From Metopolophium dirhodum (taxonomy: Eukaryota; Arthropoda; Insecta; Hemiptera; Aphididae): a stretch of 64,000 nt of DNA. A model generated the notes under the pieces. The model was not told the origin of the DNA. It worked only from the letters and a program-made list of their open reading frames with translations, and did no database searches. How positions within the stretch are numbered: the first letter of the stretch is position 1; each line of letters starts with the position of its first letter. Where the stretch lies: contig NC_083562.1 in the NCBI RefSeq assembly GCF_019925205.1, positions 10,974,001 to 11,038,000 on the forward strand, given 5' to 3'. Of this stretch, positions 25,442-37,789 are shown piece by piece. Made by a program: the position numbers and the translations under genes.

Positions 25442-28034
25442 AATTTATCTTTCTTCGGTGGGTAAAGGAGGGGGAATAAATTATATTCTTATTATTTTTT
25501 TTATGTGATAGTTTATGATACTTGTACGTTTCGACACACGCTCTATAATGACTTTACAATATCGCGTCTACCATTGTTCGGTCTGGAAGAATCCCCGTGG
25601 GTGTTAAACGCCAGTCCGCCGTGACAAATACGCAAATCACATGCACATTAACTGCGTTCAGCGCCCCCAATGCATTTTATGATCTGCACAACATTTACCG
25701 ACAAGGGGAGTGTATTGTACGCAAACGGTTTTCTCCGCAGAAACTTCGTATACTATACAATTATTTTGCTTAATACAATAACAAGCGAATTTTTTCACTC
25801 CCACGCAATTCGTCCGGTCGAAACGTGCACGCCTAAAGAATGGAAAACATTTATTATGATAGCAGACAGTACGACTGTGGGTAAGAGCAGGGATCTTTTC
25901 AGGTGCTGAATACTATATTATAATAGGAGACGAATAAAACAAATCATCAGCGTCGTTTCGTTTATAATATTATAATGACGATGATGGAAATATTATGTTT
26001 TTGAAATAAAAACTATGTTATTTTTTACGAAGGAACAAAACAATTCATCGGCTTATAGTGTGCACATTTTTTGTAAATAAAAAGTGGTGAAATGTCTACT
26101 TTAATCCAGGAAATGTTTAATAAAATAAGTGTACATTATAAAATTAAAGAAATTAAAAATTATGGTGATAATTGTATTCATTATTTATTATTATTTTTTT
26201 TTTTATTATAATATAATATGTATTACATTATGTTGTACGATATACATAATATGTAACCGGAGTGACACCGTCAAATTTTTGAACCTTATTCTCAAGTGGT
26301 ACAAGTCATGTATTAGGGAACTATTCATCAATTATCACATGCAAGGAGAATAAATAGATTTTGGAATATTCATAATGACTTCACAAATAAAGTTAAACTT
26401 ATAAGAACTAGGAAAAATGAAAAGAAAATTGCTTTTCTTTTTTCCAAAGTTATGGAAAAATTAGAGATTTAGCGATTTATTAAAACGGCGTAGCAAAATG
26501 TAGCAAAATGTTTTGAGGTTGTAGCATTACTATACTAACTATTGCCGTTACTGACTTGACAGATACCTATGGAAAACCCCATATTGTATTCCCGATCGAA
26601 AATTGACTATTCAACAAAAACGAAATGATGCACTGCATAGTTCACTATAGACAATAATAATGCCTTTATACTCGTATGCTATATCGGTACGTATATTTGA
26701 AGTTGCCTATTTTATTTTGTTTAAATGTTCAAGGGTGTCTATACATTTTAAAAATACGAAAATATCTTTCTTAAAGTCATCATCGATAACTATGACGGAT
26801 ATTTTATTTTTTACCATGTGAGAATTGTTTGTCTTCAATACCTACACACTTTATGCCTATAACGCGCAATCATATTAATATCCGTATTAAAATACGAATA
26901 TATAACGATGAAATTATATAGGAGGCTATAGTCCTACATAACATATTATATACGCCGTACACGTTTGATTTAAACAAAGACTTGTCACTGAATATAACTG
27001 AAAGGGGATTATAATACTTAGGTTATATTATCATACAATTAGTGTATAATGTTCATCTCCATAATCAATTTATTATCGTCTGTAATAATATGCATTGACT
27101 ATAGCTGTAATAGGTATATTATACACGACATCTGCCTTAATAACAGACATAACGATGGTTGTAACCTAATATGTCTTATTATCATTTCCAGCGGTATACT
27201 TAACCTAACCTGCAGTATTATGAAATAGAAAACGAGCACACACACGCACAAGCACGCGTCTGTAACGGAGTTGTATGACCGAACGGTGGGCCAGAAATGA
27301 GAGTGAGGTAAGTTTTTTTGGAGCGCGGGGAGCGACTACCTGTCATAAACACTGCCCTTATATCCTTGTGTAACCCCAGTGAGAGCCGTTCCTTTTGATC
27401 CCCCCTACCTCTTGCACAAATTTAGACAACCGTTTTATTAAAATCGTTATTATTATATTTTATAAACGATATTATTAATTATTATCATGATTTTTATTAT
27501 TATTATTAGCACATGCATCTAGTAAGTTTCTGTAAATCAACATTTAATAGATAAAAAGTGATTTAATGTATTCTATAGATGAATTGAAACAAAACATCAA
27601 GTTTGAAAAAGTGTCTATAGCTAAGAGTTAAACAATACTACTTATTCATGTTAAAATTAATAAAATACCTATCTTATACCCATTAATATTAATATTAATA
27701 TACTGAGTTTAAATATTCTTAATGAAAATATTATGTTTCTTAAAGCACACAATAAATATACTGAAATATTTAAAATTATAAGTTTAATACTATTATTTTA
27801 AAATCATATATTTGATCGTATTAATTTATTGAATGTGTACATAACCAATGGCTCACTCAGGATTTTAGTACCTACCTATCCCAAGAGAGGCCACTGTGTA
27901 ACATCAAACAATTAATATATTTTATTAAAAAGCTGATGTCTTCACTCGCGATTTACTTAGTTTATTCCATACTACGTTATTTAACTAATTTTCCATACAA
28001 ATAAAAGTAAATTGTAAAAATATAGGTAAATATC

Positions 28035-28234
28035 GAAATATTGAAAATTTTATTATTCTATCGTTTAGTATGCTGTTTATACGAATTTGTGGTACAGAAT
28101 TACTAATGTCGGGGGCTGGCGTGTAAGGTTTTTGATATATGTGAGCCCCTATGGTCTTACAAATTATATACCAGTACTTACAAGTTTGTACAAACAGCAT
28201 ACTAAAAGATAGAAGAATACAATTTCAATATTTC
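28035..28234. mobile_element. 200-bp MITE with long inverted repeats
   Basis: The left arm GAAATATTGAAAATTTTATT continues through CTATCGTTTAGTATGCTGTTT to about 28080. The right arm, read in reverse complement from 28234, repeats it with a few changes, including TTTAGTATGCTGTTTGTAC. A half copy of the same sequence sits in intron 4 of gene C near 41058. No coding capacity. No clear target duplication. Confidence 0.65.
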
Positions 28235-29849
28235 AAAAATGGGATGGGGTTTCACACTTGCTGCGTAGGTAACTAGTTTAATTTTAATATTCAGCATTCT
28301 CATATTTTCTTAGGAACAATAACATTCGTCTTCTTAGCGAGTCAATTTTTATTACAATTGAACGTCAATATTTTCCATCCTCACCCTAATCATCAATTCC
28401 TAGTTTATGTTTTTCATTACCCATTTAAAAATTATCAGAATATTAAAGGCTAGTAATGTACTGAAAAAATTACTAGTTACCTCAGTCAGTATTAGTATTC
28501 AACGTCGTTTAAGTCAATACAGTATTGTAAATTAAAACCCCAAAGGGGGTGTAGTAATCATAATAAACCTTGAAAATGCAAGAAATAAAAACCAAATACA
28601 TTAACGTATATACCTAATGATAACACTTTTCTACGTTTCTACGTTTCTATTTGTTTTTAATCGTATGAAATAATTGTTGATATATTGTGCAATGAGTAAA
28701 AATAGAAATGTAGTAATAAGATCTGTCCACTTATCTGACAAGGTTAAATATCGATCATATACATTTTCAAATTATAATTACCGACCTACTCCAGTAGGAA
28801 GTATAATATCTTGCATATGTAATGAGTAATGGATAAATTAAGAAATGTTATCATAGAACAATAAATATTCGAGGAAGTAGCTCCATTTTAAGTGTTCCTT
28901 GTCATTGAGTAGATGACTGTAATGGATGTATTTTATTTGAACTCAATGATAAATCATTGCATATAATCAATAGACGATTCTAAGCGTAGACGGTGTTATC
29001 TTCTATTTTAAAAGATATTTTATCATTTATTTATATTATAGATGGTAATTTATTTTTCTATTGCTAATATAAAAGGTTGAACTAATGTTTTCCAATAAAA
29101 AGTATGTACTCATTATTATATTATATGAACAATATGATATATAATTTATTAACTTATAAGTATATACCACGTACCGTAAAACGGCAAATAAATACATATC
29201 AAATTACAATATTTTCTTTTCAAATGTTTATAAAGTTTTCAACAAGAGCTGGAACACGATTGCGAGGTGAGTTAAAAGAGGAACTTGGTCTGGGCATCAC
29301 GTATATATTTTATTCTATATGAATATAATATAATATCCTACCTACCTATAAAGTATAAACTATAAATAGTTTAAACTTGCATGTACTTACGATAGTGAGT
29401 ATAATGTACATTGTACATATTAATAAATTTATATCGGCAAAAGATACTTTGCATAACACAATTATTATGATCATGCGGTTTCTCGGTGTAATTGTGATAG
29501 AAATTGAATCCACTATCTGCACTATAGTATAGTGTTATACACCTCGCCTTCGTCCAGACTTAAAAATAAATTAAATTCATCGAAATTATTGAAGATATAT
29601 CAACAAATCATTAACTAGAAACATTTTCGGTAAAACACTCGGTTGATCTCCGCGAGCTGTTATCATGGAATATGAAAAAAAAAAGGCGCAGTATTGATGG
29701 AAAAACGCAAAAATTGGATAAAAACCGAAACGATATAGAATTAAATTAATATTGGACTTATTGTTTACATAATAATATTACTATGCCAATCAGACATTTC
29801 AACATTCGAATAAGGAAGTGACATCGTATTCGAAAAAATTCGAAACATA

Positions 29850-29972
29850 TTACGTCGTTCGGTCGTCGCCCGCGCGAACAACGGATGAAAAGGGTTTGAC
29901 GTATGCACGCACCCCCTCCGCCGCCGCCGCTCCGTCAGAAAAAAAGGGTCGTAAATTATCGATAAATTAATA

Positions 29973-30004
<32 letters not shown>

Positions 30005-30460
30005 GCTGGGACGGGGGCGGGCCGCGGCGGCGTACGACAACATCATCTCGCACGCACAAAGGTCGCGCGGCGCAGATAGGCCTCTTTTTAATTTATAACC
30101 GCGTAATAATTTTTTTATTATTTCGTTTTCCGTCGCAAAAGCCACCGCCGCCGTCCCACCGGCACACCGGTCGCGGCGACAAAGGGCGGCGGCCACGCGC
30201 CTATAAACCGTTTAACAGGACCCCGGCGGAGTCAATGACTCGGAATCAAGTGCGCCGCCGCCGCTGGCAATAAATAATCTCTTCGCGTCCGCCTTTGCCC
30301 GCTCCCCTGAAAAATCTTCACCCTCCGCTCCCGCCGCCGCAGAGACACACTCTTCGCCGGGCCGGGCCGGCGGTGAACAAACAGCGTTTGCCGGAACTGG
30401 CTACAGTGAATATGTTTCCTTCGGCATTGCGCACGGACGCGGGGTCGTTGATTTTGAAAA
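29850..30460. promoter_or_regulatory. CpG-rich island in an AT-rich desert
   Basis: This stretch is far richer in G, C and CpG than anything around it, with blocks such as GGGCGGGCCGCGGCGGCG near 30015 and CCGCCGCCGCTCCGTC near 29920. Open frames on both strands are made of Ala, Arg, Pro and simple-repeat codons and do not resemble a known protein. A promoter or untranslated first exon of a neighbouring gene with a long intron is a reasonable guess. A repeat-derived GC block is the alternative. No transcription start can be fixed by eye. Confidence 0.4.
29973..30002. repeat. ACG trinucleotide microsatellite
   Basis: About ten ACG units inside the CpG-rich island. On the minus strand it yields a run of valines, which explains the apparent open frame there. 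Confidence 0.9.
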
Positions 30461-30567
30461 GGTCGCTAACGAGGTTATATTATTATTATCCTCGTCGTAC
30501 CATTATTATTTATTTATCGTTGCGTACAATAATAACGTAATACATATGATATGTCGTTTTATTTATA

Positions 30568-31060
30568 TCACACCAAAAACACTTCGTTATAACTCCGTAG
30601 TGTAAAAAAAAAACCAAGTAAAAAAAAAAAATTTAGTAATGATGAAATCTTTAAAAGACGTGATATAATATGGAAATTAAGTAAAATGACATTTTATAAT
30701 ATTACAAATTTACAAATACCTATGATGACAAATAAGATCAATTGTAATGTTAAATACTTAGTCAACATATTATTACGTTTAACTATTTGGCAGGACGTAG
30801 AAGTATACTTAAATAAATACAATTAAGTAACCACTACATTATTTACAGTAATTAATAATGTATCAACAATATGTTGACTAAGTATTTAACATTACAATTG
30901 ATCTTATTTGTCATCATAGGTATTTGTAATATTATAAAATGTCATTTTACTTAATTTCCATATTATATCACGTCTTTTAAAGATTTAATCATTACTAAAT
31001 TTTTTTTTTTAACTTAGCTTTTTTTTTACACGGAGTTATAACGAAGTGTTTTTGGTGTGA
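30568..31060. mobile_element. Foldback MITE with about 200-bp arms and TA target site
   Basis: The left arm (30568-30772) begins TCACACCAAAAACACTTCG. The right arm (30868-31060) ends with its reverse complement, CGAAGTGTTTTTGGTGTGA. The arms match almost base for base, with small changes in the poly(A)/poly(T) runs, around a loop of about 95 bp. TA lies directly outside each end, as expected for a Tc1/mariner-type insertion. No transposase frame. High arm identity implies a fairly recent insertion or continued homogenisation. Confidence 0.8.
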
Positions 31061-31246
31061 TATCAACTATTTTGTTGATGTGTTAACTATCTGGTATTTT
31101 AAAGTATAAACACGTCGCGAACAATCGAGTGCAAGTCACGAAATGGTTTATTTTTGCAATTGTCAGTGGTCACCATAGAGTAATAATATCGTCCGTGCGT
31201 CGTCGTAGTACATCGTCGCTGCCGCCACCGCAGCCGCGATGAGAGT

Positions 31247-31369
31247 AGTGGGAATTGATAAGCGGCGGGTCAGGGGCATAGATAATATATTAAGAATCTT
31301 ATATTATCTATGGTCAGGGGATCTTTACGATATTTTCGTTCCCCGACCCACCGCTTATCAATCCCCACT
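31247..31369. repeat. Interrupted 30-bp-arm hairpin
   Basis: AGTGGGAATTGATAAGCGGC starting at 31247 pairs with GCTTATCAATCCCCACT ending at 31369; the arms continue to GGGTCAGGGG on one side and CCCCGACCC on the other. The left inner edge is interrupted by a tiny palindromic insertion (31277-31312). Outer arms differ at only a few positions. Confidence 0.65.
31277..31312. mobile_element. 36-bp palindrome flanked by a perfect 8-bp direct repeat
   Basis: CATAGATAATATA and TATATTATCTATG form the arms around a 10-base spacer. GTCAGGGG occurs exactly on both sides (31269-31276 and 31313-31320). This has the form of a miniature transposon insertion with an 8-bp target-site duplication, but it is far shorter than usual MITEs. 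A deletion derivative of a hAT-like element is one explanation. A filler-DNA repair event is another. Confidence 0.6.
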
Positions 31370-31707
31370 GTTCCGTACGCAAAATAGGTCTTAACAGTAC
31401 TTGAACATTTTTGCTTAGAACTTACAAACTATCTAACCAATCTGCTAGCGAATTCCTCTATTCCCACCTGCACAATATTTCTGATCGATTGATACATCAT
31501 ACTACTTTATATGTTATATGTTATATATTTATAGCCGTTTGCCTTGTAGAGCTTGGCAAATAATTGACATAAATTAGGACAATTTTTCAATGTTAAAACT
31601 CGGTGTCCTGTTATTTATACGTTAGTGGCTACTCCACTATTTTTTTTTTACTTAGCTTCGCGCCACTACCGTCGCGCTGGATCAGTCGTACGTAATAATT
31701 AATGATT

Positions 31708-31740
<33 letters not shown>

Positions 31741-34700
31741 ATAATACAATAATTTTATATTTCAATACTGAACGAAAATTCATTAAAAATCCAATAATGC
31801 TTAATTTTTATATATTAACAAAATATAGTAATATGTTAAAATAAGAATTATTATTTTAATTTGAAAAATATATTATTGAGTTAAGAAAATGTATAGGTAA
31901 AATCAACAAATACTATCAGTATAATTAATTATACACATAAACATTAATTTAAGAAAGAAATACATCGAATTAATAGACAGGTCATTCAATTTATAAAAAG
32001 CATTTTTAAATCAATAGGGTTTTTGTTAATTTTTACCAAAAAGTTTAATAAATTTATTAAATATTAGGTACATTTTACAAATTACAAAAAAATTTTAACC
32101 ATACTAATATTTATTATTAGCAATATTAATGTTAAATTCAACATAATATTATTAAAAATAAATCCTATACAATATTTTGATACCCGTATTTTTGCAGTGT
32201 ACCTTCTAGTGTACCTAGACAACTTTTTTTTTTCTGTTATGTGATAAACATGGAATTTAAACAAGTGGAATAGTTTATTGTTTTATTTATAATTTACCTA
32301 TTAATATTTAAGGTGATTGGTGAAATGGAGAATATAAATATATTAATGTTACTTATTATTTACGACTATCAAACTTCAAAAGGTAAGTACTGAGTAGGTA
32401 AGTATAATAGTTTATCAATAATATGTTTTGTATTTTTCGTCGTAACATAGATGAATATTCTAAGTATACAACTTAATATATTATAATATATTGTAAATAT
32501 TATTATTGATTAATTGGAATTTAATATTTAATCACTTTTTGCTTCTATTTACTGCAGTAGTTCTTGTTTTTAGAATTTCACTACGTATTCTAATTAATTG
32601 ATTGTGGAAATCATAATGATTTCCTAAGAATATTTTCCATAGGTACCTGCAGGTACTTATGGACTTAAGATAAATATCAAGAAATATCAGTAATATTATT
32701 ATTGGAAAAACTGTAAAATACTCGGAGATTCTGTTGATACTTGGAATCCAAGGGCTACGATCGTTTATTGTGTTCTTTAACTAATAATATTAGGAATATT
32801 ATAATTTTTAGGCCTATTTTTCTTCTTCATATTTTGGAACTTTCCTTCTTGATTTTGACGAGGAATCAACTTTCCTCAATCTCTACCGAGTGTATTATTC
32901 ACTATTCACTGTTTCACCGTTTTAAATCATGTACGTACAGACGTTTCAGACTTTCCTGTAGTATAACTTGCATTATTTATCTATTGCCTGCAGTTAATTA
33001 ACTATTCATTTGTGAATATATTGTTTTACCCATTAGCTGCTTGTAATTCGTAAGCCCCTCCCATAACTTATGTATTTATTTTTATTTATGTATATTTTAA
33101 AGCTTCCCTAATATTATCATATACAATTATTTCTAATAATATAATATAGCGTACCTATTTACTTTTATCTTATTTTGTTATATTTATTTAATGTATTATT
33201 ATATATTATAATTTTTCTATCTTTAATAGATATATATAGGAACCCTGTTTGATTTGTATATAATTATTTTTATTATTAAAATGCCCCCCCCCCCCCCATT
33301 ATCTAATATTATATAACAATTTACCTACAAATTGTTATTTATTTAATTTATGTATCTTTAATTATATTTATATAGATACCTATTATAATTATTATTTTTA
33401 TAAATAAATTTGACTATGTAAATTATTAATAAACATATTCATTACAATAGAATAATATACTTGGTTATTTTTTCACTATAACAGAAAAATGGTATGTTTG
33501 TATGTTAGCGAGTTCTGATTATATATAATTTGTGTTTATACATACTTGCGAGTAAATAGAATATCTACAGACTATACAGGTATTTTATTGTATTTAGGTA
33601 GGTATCTATGAAATATAAATTTATATAAATATGCAATTAATTTCATTTTTTAATCCAATAATATAAAATTATAAAATTAGTTGATTGTTTATTAAATTGA
33701 TTATACTTACTTTTTTAAAATCATAAATATTCTATTGGTTCAATTATTTAACATTATTAAACTAAGTATATTTTACTTAAATTCAATAATAACCATTTTG
33801 ATAAAATTAACAAAACTCTGAGTTATTTTAACAAAATGTCGATCAATTATATTATTGACACTAAGATGAAATATTAGTTAAACTAAACAAAAAAAAATAT
33901 TAAATCAAATAATTTGTTAATTCTTACTTTAACAAATTTTTCATCTCAGTATCAATAAGCATATTTGTGATTGAATATTAACAATGATATTATTAATTTA
34001 ATCTATATTTTTGTTAAAATGACTGGTATTTTTCGTTCAGTGAAGTGCGTACTTTAATGTATGACGCGTTGTATAAGTATAGGTATTGTGTAATATTATA
34101 TTATATAAAATGTTTATTTTTGGGTATTTCGTACATCAAAAACCGATAAGTGTTATTCATTGTACATTATATTATGATATTTTGACTCAGATATTCAGAA
34201 TACATTATAACATATTCACGTATTCACGCAATCAGCACTTATTTATTAATTATTGCTTTTTTTTTTTAATAAAGTTTTTAATAATATTATTTAGATTCTC
34301 CAGCGTAAATCCGGCTGTGAGTCATATTGTAAACGGCACTAATAAAAACACATTCCCCTTACCTAAACTCTTCTCGTTTACCCTCAGAGGGTGAACGTGT
34401 TATTAAATTGCTTGTCTTATTTATATTTTGGCAGAAATAAAAACCCATCGCCGACGACCGCCGTTTTTAAGCCCGTGCTGCACACACGGGCCATTATAAT
34501 ATGACGGAATATAGTAGCCACATTTATATAATATAATAATAATAACAGTAATCCGTTGTCAGCAAATGATTCATTTGGGTTCGATAGGGATTACTAATAT
34601 GAGGAGGGCGGCCGACCAAGAGTTGACTTTCGCCAATATCACGACACTGCGGTTCGCGGCACATTAATCGTCACGTTGCCCGGTCGAAACGTTGTTATTA

Positions 34701-35767
34701 AACGAGTCCTGAAGCATAATTATTATTGTATCGTCTGAATATATGAAACTGAAAAAAACTGTAACATTAAACCACTATATGGTTACAAATAATCACATCA
34801 GACAGTAGCAGGTCACATCTCTACGACGAATATTTATTTATTTTTATATATTTGCAACGTTTAAATACACTTTTAATATAACATGGATTCAACATAATAT
34901 AATTGACATTTATATGATTTAACAATAAAATGAATTTACTAAATAAGATACTTAGGAATAATAGGTTTTGGCCCAAACGCCAAAATGTATCATTTTGAGT
35001 TTTAACAGAATGGCGATTGTACAAAATATATACAGTTATAATAATGATGCTTAAACTCTTGAAGGATCGTGAAGCAAGAAAAGATTACGGGAACTGAATA
35101 ATTATGGAACGCTAATGGAAGTTCACTCTTAGAGAGCAAGACTGAGCAGTGTATGTGATAATATTTGAATTAAATCGTTGCAATATTGCATACAAAAAAC
35201 CATTCTGAACGAAGATAAAATATTATCAGCCAATAGCATTATAAGTAAACATGCACATAAAAAAACAAACACATAATGGAAATCCTGAGTTAAAAAAAAT
35301 TGAATGGTAAGTAATTATGTCATTCTTGCGTCATGCCCATAACGAAATAATAATATTGTATTGATAAATAATCGATGTGAACTTGCCGACTTCAGGTGTT
35401 GATCGGGGAGACGGCCGATCGTTATGCAGATGGTTGGGTTGGTTTCAGCCATTGTCAGGAAGCTCAATATACTTATCCCCGTTCTTCCCTGTGATGTATT
35501 CGGCATGGTGGGAGAGTCGACCTAGTCTCGCTGTTTTGTGTCCCGTAGTGGATTGAGGCGACTTAGACGAGCTACTATACAGTATACAGTGCTTAAAATT
35601 TTAACCTGTTAAATTCTGAATTTTCATCAGCCGATTTTTTACAATATCATTTAATTATTTCAAATCATTTGGTATTGGTTGCTGAAGCACTAAAGTCAGT
35701 TAATTTTTTAACCTAACCGTCAGTAGCTCCTAGGCTATTTTTAAATATAACATACCGCGATTATTGA
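31370..35767. other. Gene-free AT-rich stretch
   Basis: No gene recognised. A TAA microsatellite lies at 31712-31738 and a poly(C) run at 33284-33297. Patches at 34280-34500, 34600-34690 and 35310-35570 are GC-richer and non-repetitive, with no known motif. The last contains a short minus-strand open frame that I do not recognise. They could be conserved non-coding DNA or old element fragments. Confidence 0.5.
31712..31738. repeat. TAA trinucleotide microsatellite
   Basis: Nine TAA units, broken afterwards by CAATAAT. Confidence 0.9.
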
Positions 35768-35776
35768 CCAACACCC

Positions 35777-35935
35777 CTGGCGCAATTTGGACAACTGATT
35801 TGGGGGGGGGGGCTAAATTTATAAAATCAATACAGACCCGCATAATTTGTTTATTAGGTGGGTTTAAGAATGAATATATTTAAATACTAAGGGGGGCTAA
35901 GCCCCCCCCCCTAGACCCCCCAAATTGCGCCTATG
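35777..35935. mobile_element. 159-bp MITE with 9-bp target-site duplication
   Basis: The ends GGCGCAATTTGG (35779-35790) and CCAAATTGCGCC (35920-35931) are perfect inverted repeats next to long G and C runs. CCAACACCC occurs exactly on both sides (35768-35776 and 35936-35944). A 9-bp duplication suggests a Mutator-like element, though class assignment from length alone is weak. No coding capacity. Confidence 0.75.
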
Positions 35936-35944
35936 CCAACACCC

Positions 35945-37789
35945 AATGTCATAAATTCATAATATATACAATATCAAATAATATTATATTTGAATTGTGT
36001 TTATAATACAATAATTATTGTAAATTTGTGAATAAAATTATACAGGGGAAACCTGGGTAAGACGTAAAATGGGACAATCCCATTATGTCCATAATTGTAT
36101 TTTGTAATGCAATTACTTTTCTGGTATTTTTAATCTCAAGTTTCCCTCGTTACATTTTCTTTCTACTCTATTTTAAAATATTCAACAAAAAGTGTAATAG
36201 ATTAATAAAATTGACTTAATAATTGTAATTGTATTTAATTTATCTCACTTTTTATGTCCATAGCTATTATAAATATTATGATAAGTGATAACGTCATAAC
36301 GAGAAACTTACACTTATTACTATATTCTATATTATCTATATGGACAATAAAATACAATTTGTGTAACAATCTGTTTGCTACCAAATATTTGATCCCCTCA
36401 ATATTTTACAGGATCTCCGCCTATTGTGATCATATATTAACTATATGGGATGTGCAAAATACAAATCTCTCTCAAGCACAGTAAGATCAGCCCAACCACC
36501 ATAGTATTCCGAATGTATAACACACGAAACCGCTTTTCAAATATCCCTATCACCAAGCTCAAAGCCTCTTATACCTCCATTGCTGACTCCAATAATATCT
36601 TATAATCGTTCCATAATAAGGAAATCATTATCCAAAATTCTTTAGAACATACTGCATTAATTAATCCCCTGCTTTCCCTCCTAAGAACATAACTACCTTA
36701 TATTATTATAAATTATATTATTTCTACCTACCTAATTAAATATTTAAATATAATAATAATAATTGTTATGTCATTACTCACAGAACACGTAATCAGCTAT
36801 TTACGTATACATTATTAATTAGCCTTCATCTTATATTTATCTAATTTTAGTATCATTCCATCGTTATTGTTAATTAATAAATTCAATACCTACTTATTTA
36901 CCTTATATTCTTGTTGTTGAGACTAATGGTTTTGACAAAGTCTATACTAAAGTAAAAAAAAAACCTATTGGTATAATAGTATATTTTATATGAATAAGAA
37001 CAATAAGTGTTAGTTTAATAGTAACAATAATGTATCTCAAGTATTGCTATCTTTTGTATGGTAAATACATCAATATTATTTAATTTATATAAACTGAGGA
37101 TATTCATCACATCAGTTCAGTCGACAATTGCACAAGGTTCTTAATGTTTGAATACTCATTAAATACAAATTAAATAAATAACTATTTTATTATAATTAAA
37201 TTGTAATTCAATTACCTCTTTGAACAATTAAGAAAAATTTGTAAGTTAAAATTTTTAAGTATACTTATAATATTCATTAGATTTACTAAGTATTTTAGCA
37301 TCAACAAAAATAATATTTACCAAAAATTGTTTCTATGACTTTGAAGCTATAGTGATTTATTATATTTATTATTGTTCTATTTTAGATTCAATAGGTATAG
37401 ATTTTGTCTTTTTGGTGTCACTAAAAAAGAGGACAACATAAGATTTTCTCAGAATTTTCTACAAACCATAACATTCTCAATATTATATCTTGACTTTTTT
37501 TGAGCTATTTATAAACATTTTAAATTTAAAGTTTTTTTATATTATTGTATATTATATCGGTAAAAACATTTTCACTGTGTCTATAGCTTTAAAATTGAAT
37601 ACAATGTTTCTCAAGAATTGTTATAATAGCATTTAAAAAATATTAAAGATACATATAATGAACGATTTTTGTATATACATTTTAACAAAATTACAAACAT
37701 TCGCAAATTATTTTAAAATTAAAAATGTTCAATTTGTACAGTTAATGCTTTAATATTTAAATAAATTTAGGCAGAATAATACTCTTACC
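35945..37789. other. AT-rich stretch with possible LINE remnant and dispersed repeat
   Basis: A block at about 36390-36690, with CTCAAGCACAG and ACCAAGCTCAAAGCCTC, is compositionally unlike its surroundings. It could be the decayed C-terminal part of a non-LTR reverse transcriptase, but no motif is clear. From about 37390 to 37740 the sequence resembles the dispersed repeat family at 19165 (TTTTTTTGAGCTATT and similar). No intact gene. Confidence 0.4.

Larger units (their letters stand above)
24698..29840. other. Gene-free stretch upstream of the GC island
   Basis: No recognisable gene. An ATT microsatellite lies at 25417-25441. A patch at 25540-25910 is GC-richer than its surroundings and non-repetitive, with an open frame of about 80 codons that matches nothing I know; regulatory DNA is as likely as coding. 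A MITE lies at 28035-28234. A patch with CACACACGCACAAGCACGCG lies near 27240. The rest is AT-rich with no feature seen. Confidence 0.5.

Noticed and set aside
25670..25909. A 79-codon plus-strand frame in a non-repetitive patch
   Set aside because: No signal peptide, domain or plausible splice structure; kept only as a note on composition.
29765..30196. Minus-strand open frame of 143 codons in the GC-rich island
   Set aside because: It is made of Ala/Arg/Pro-rich sequence plus a valine run from the ACG microsatellite; no domain or signal is visible, and a GC-rich stretch lacks stops by chance.
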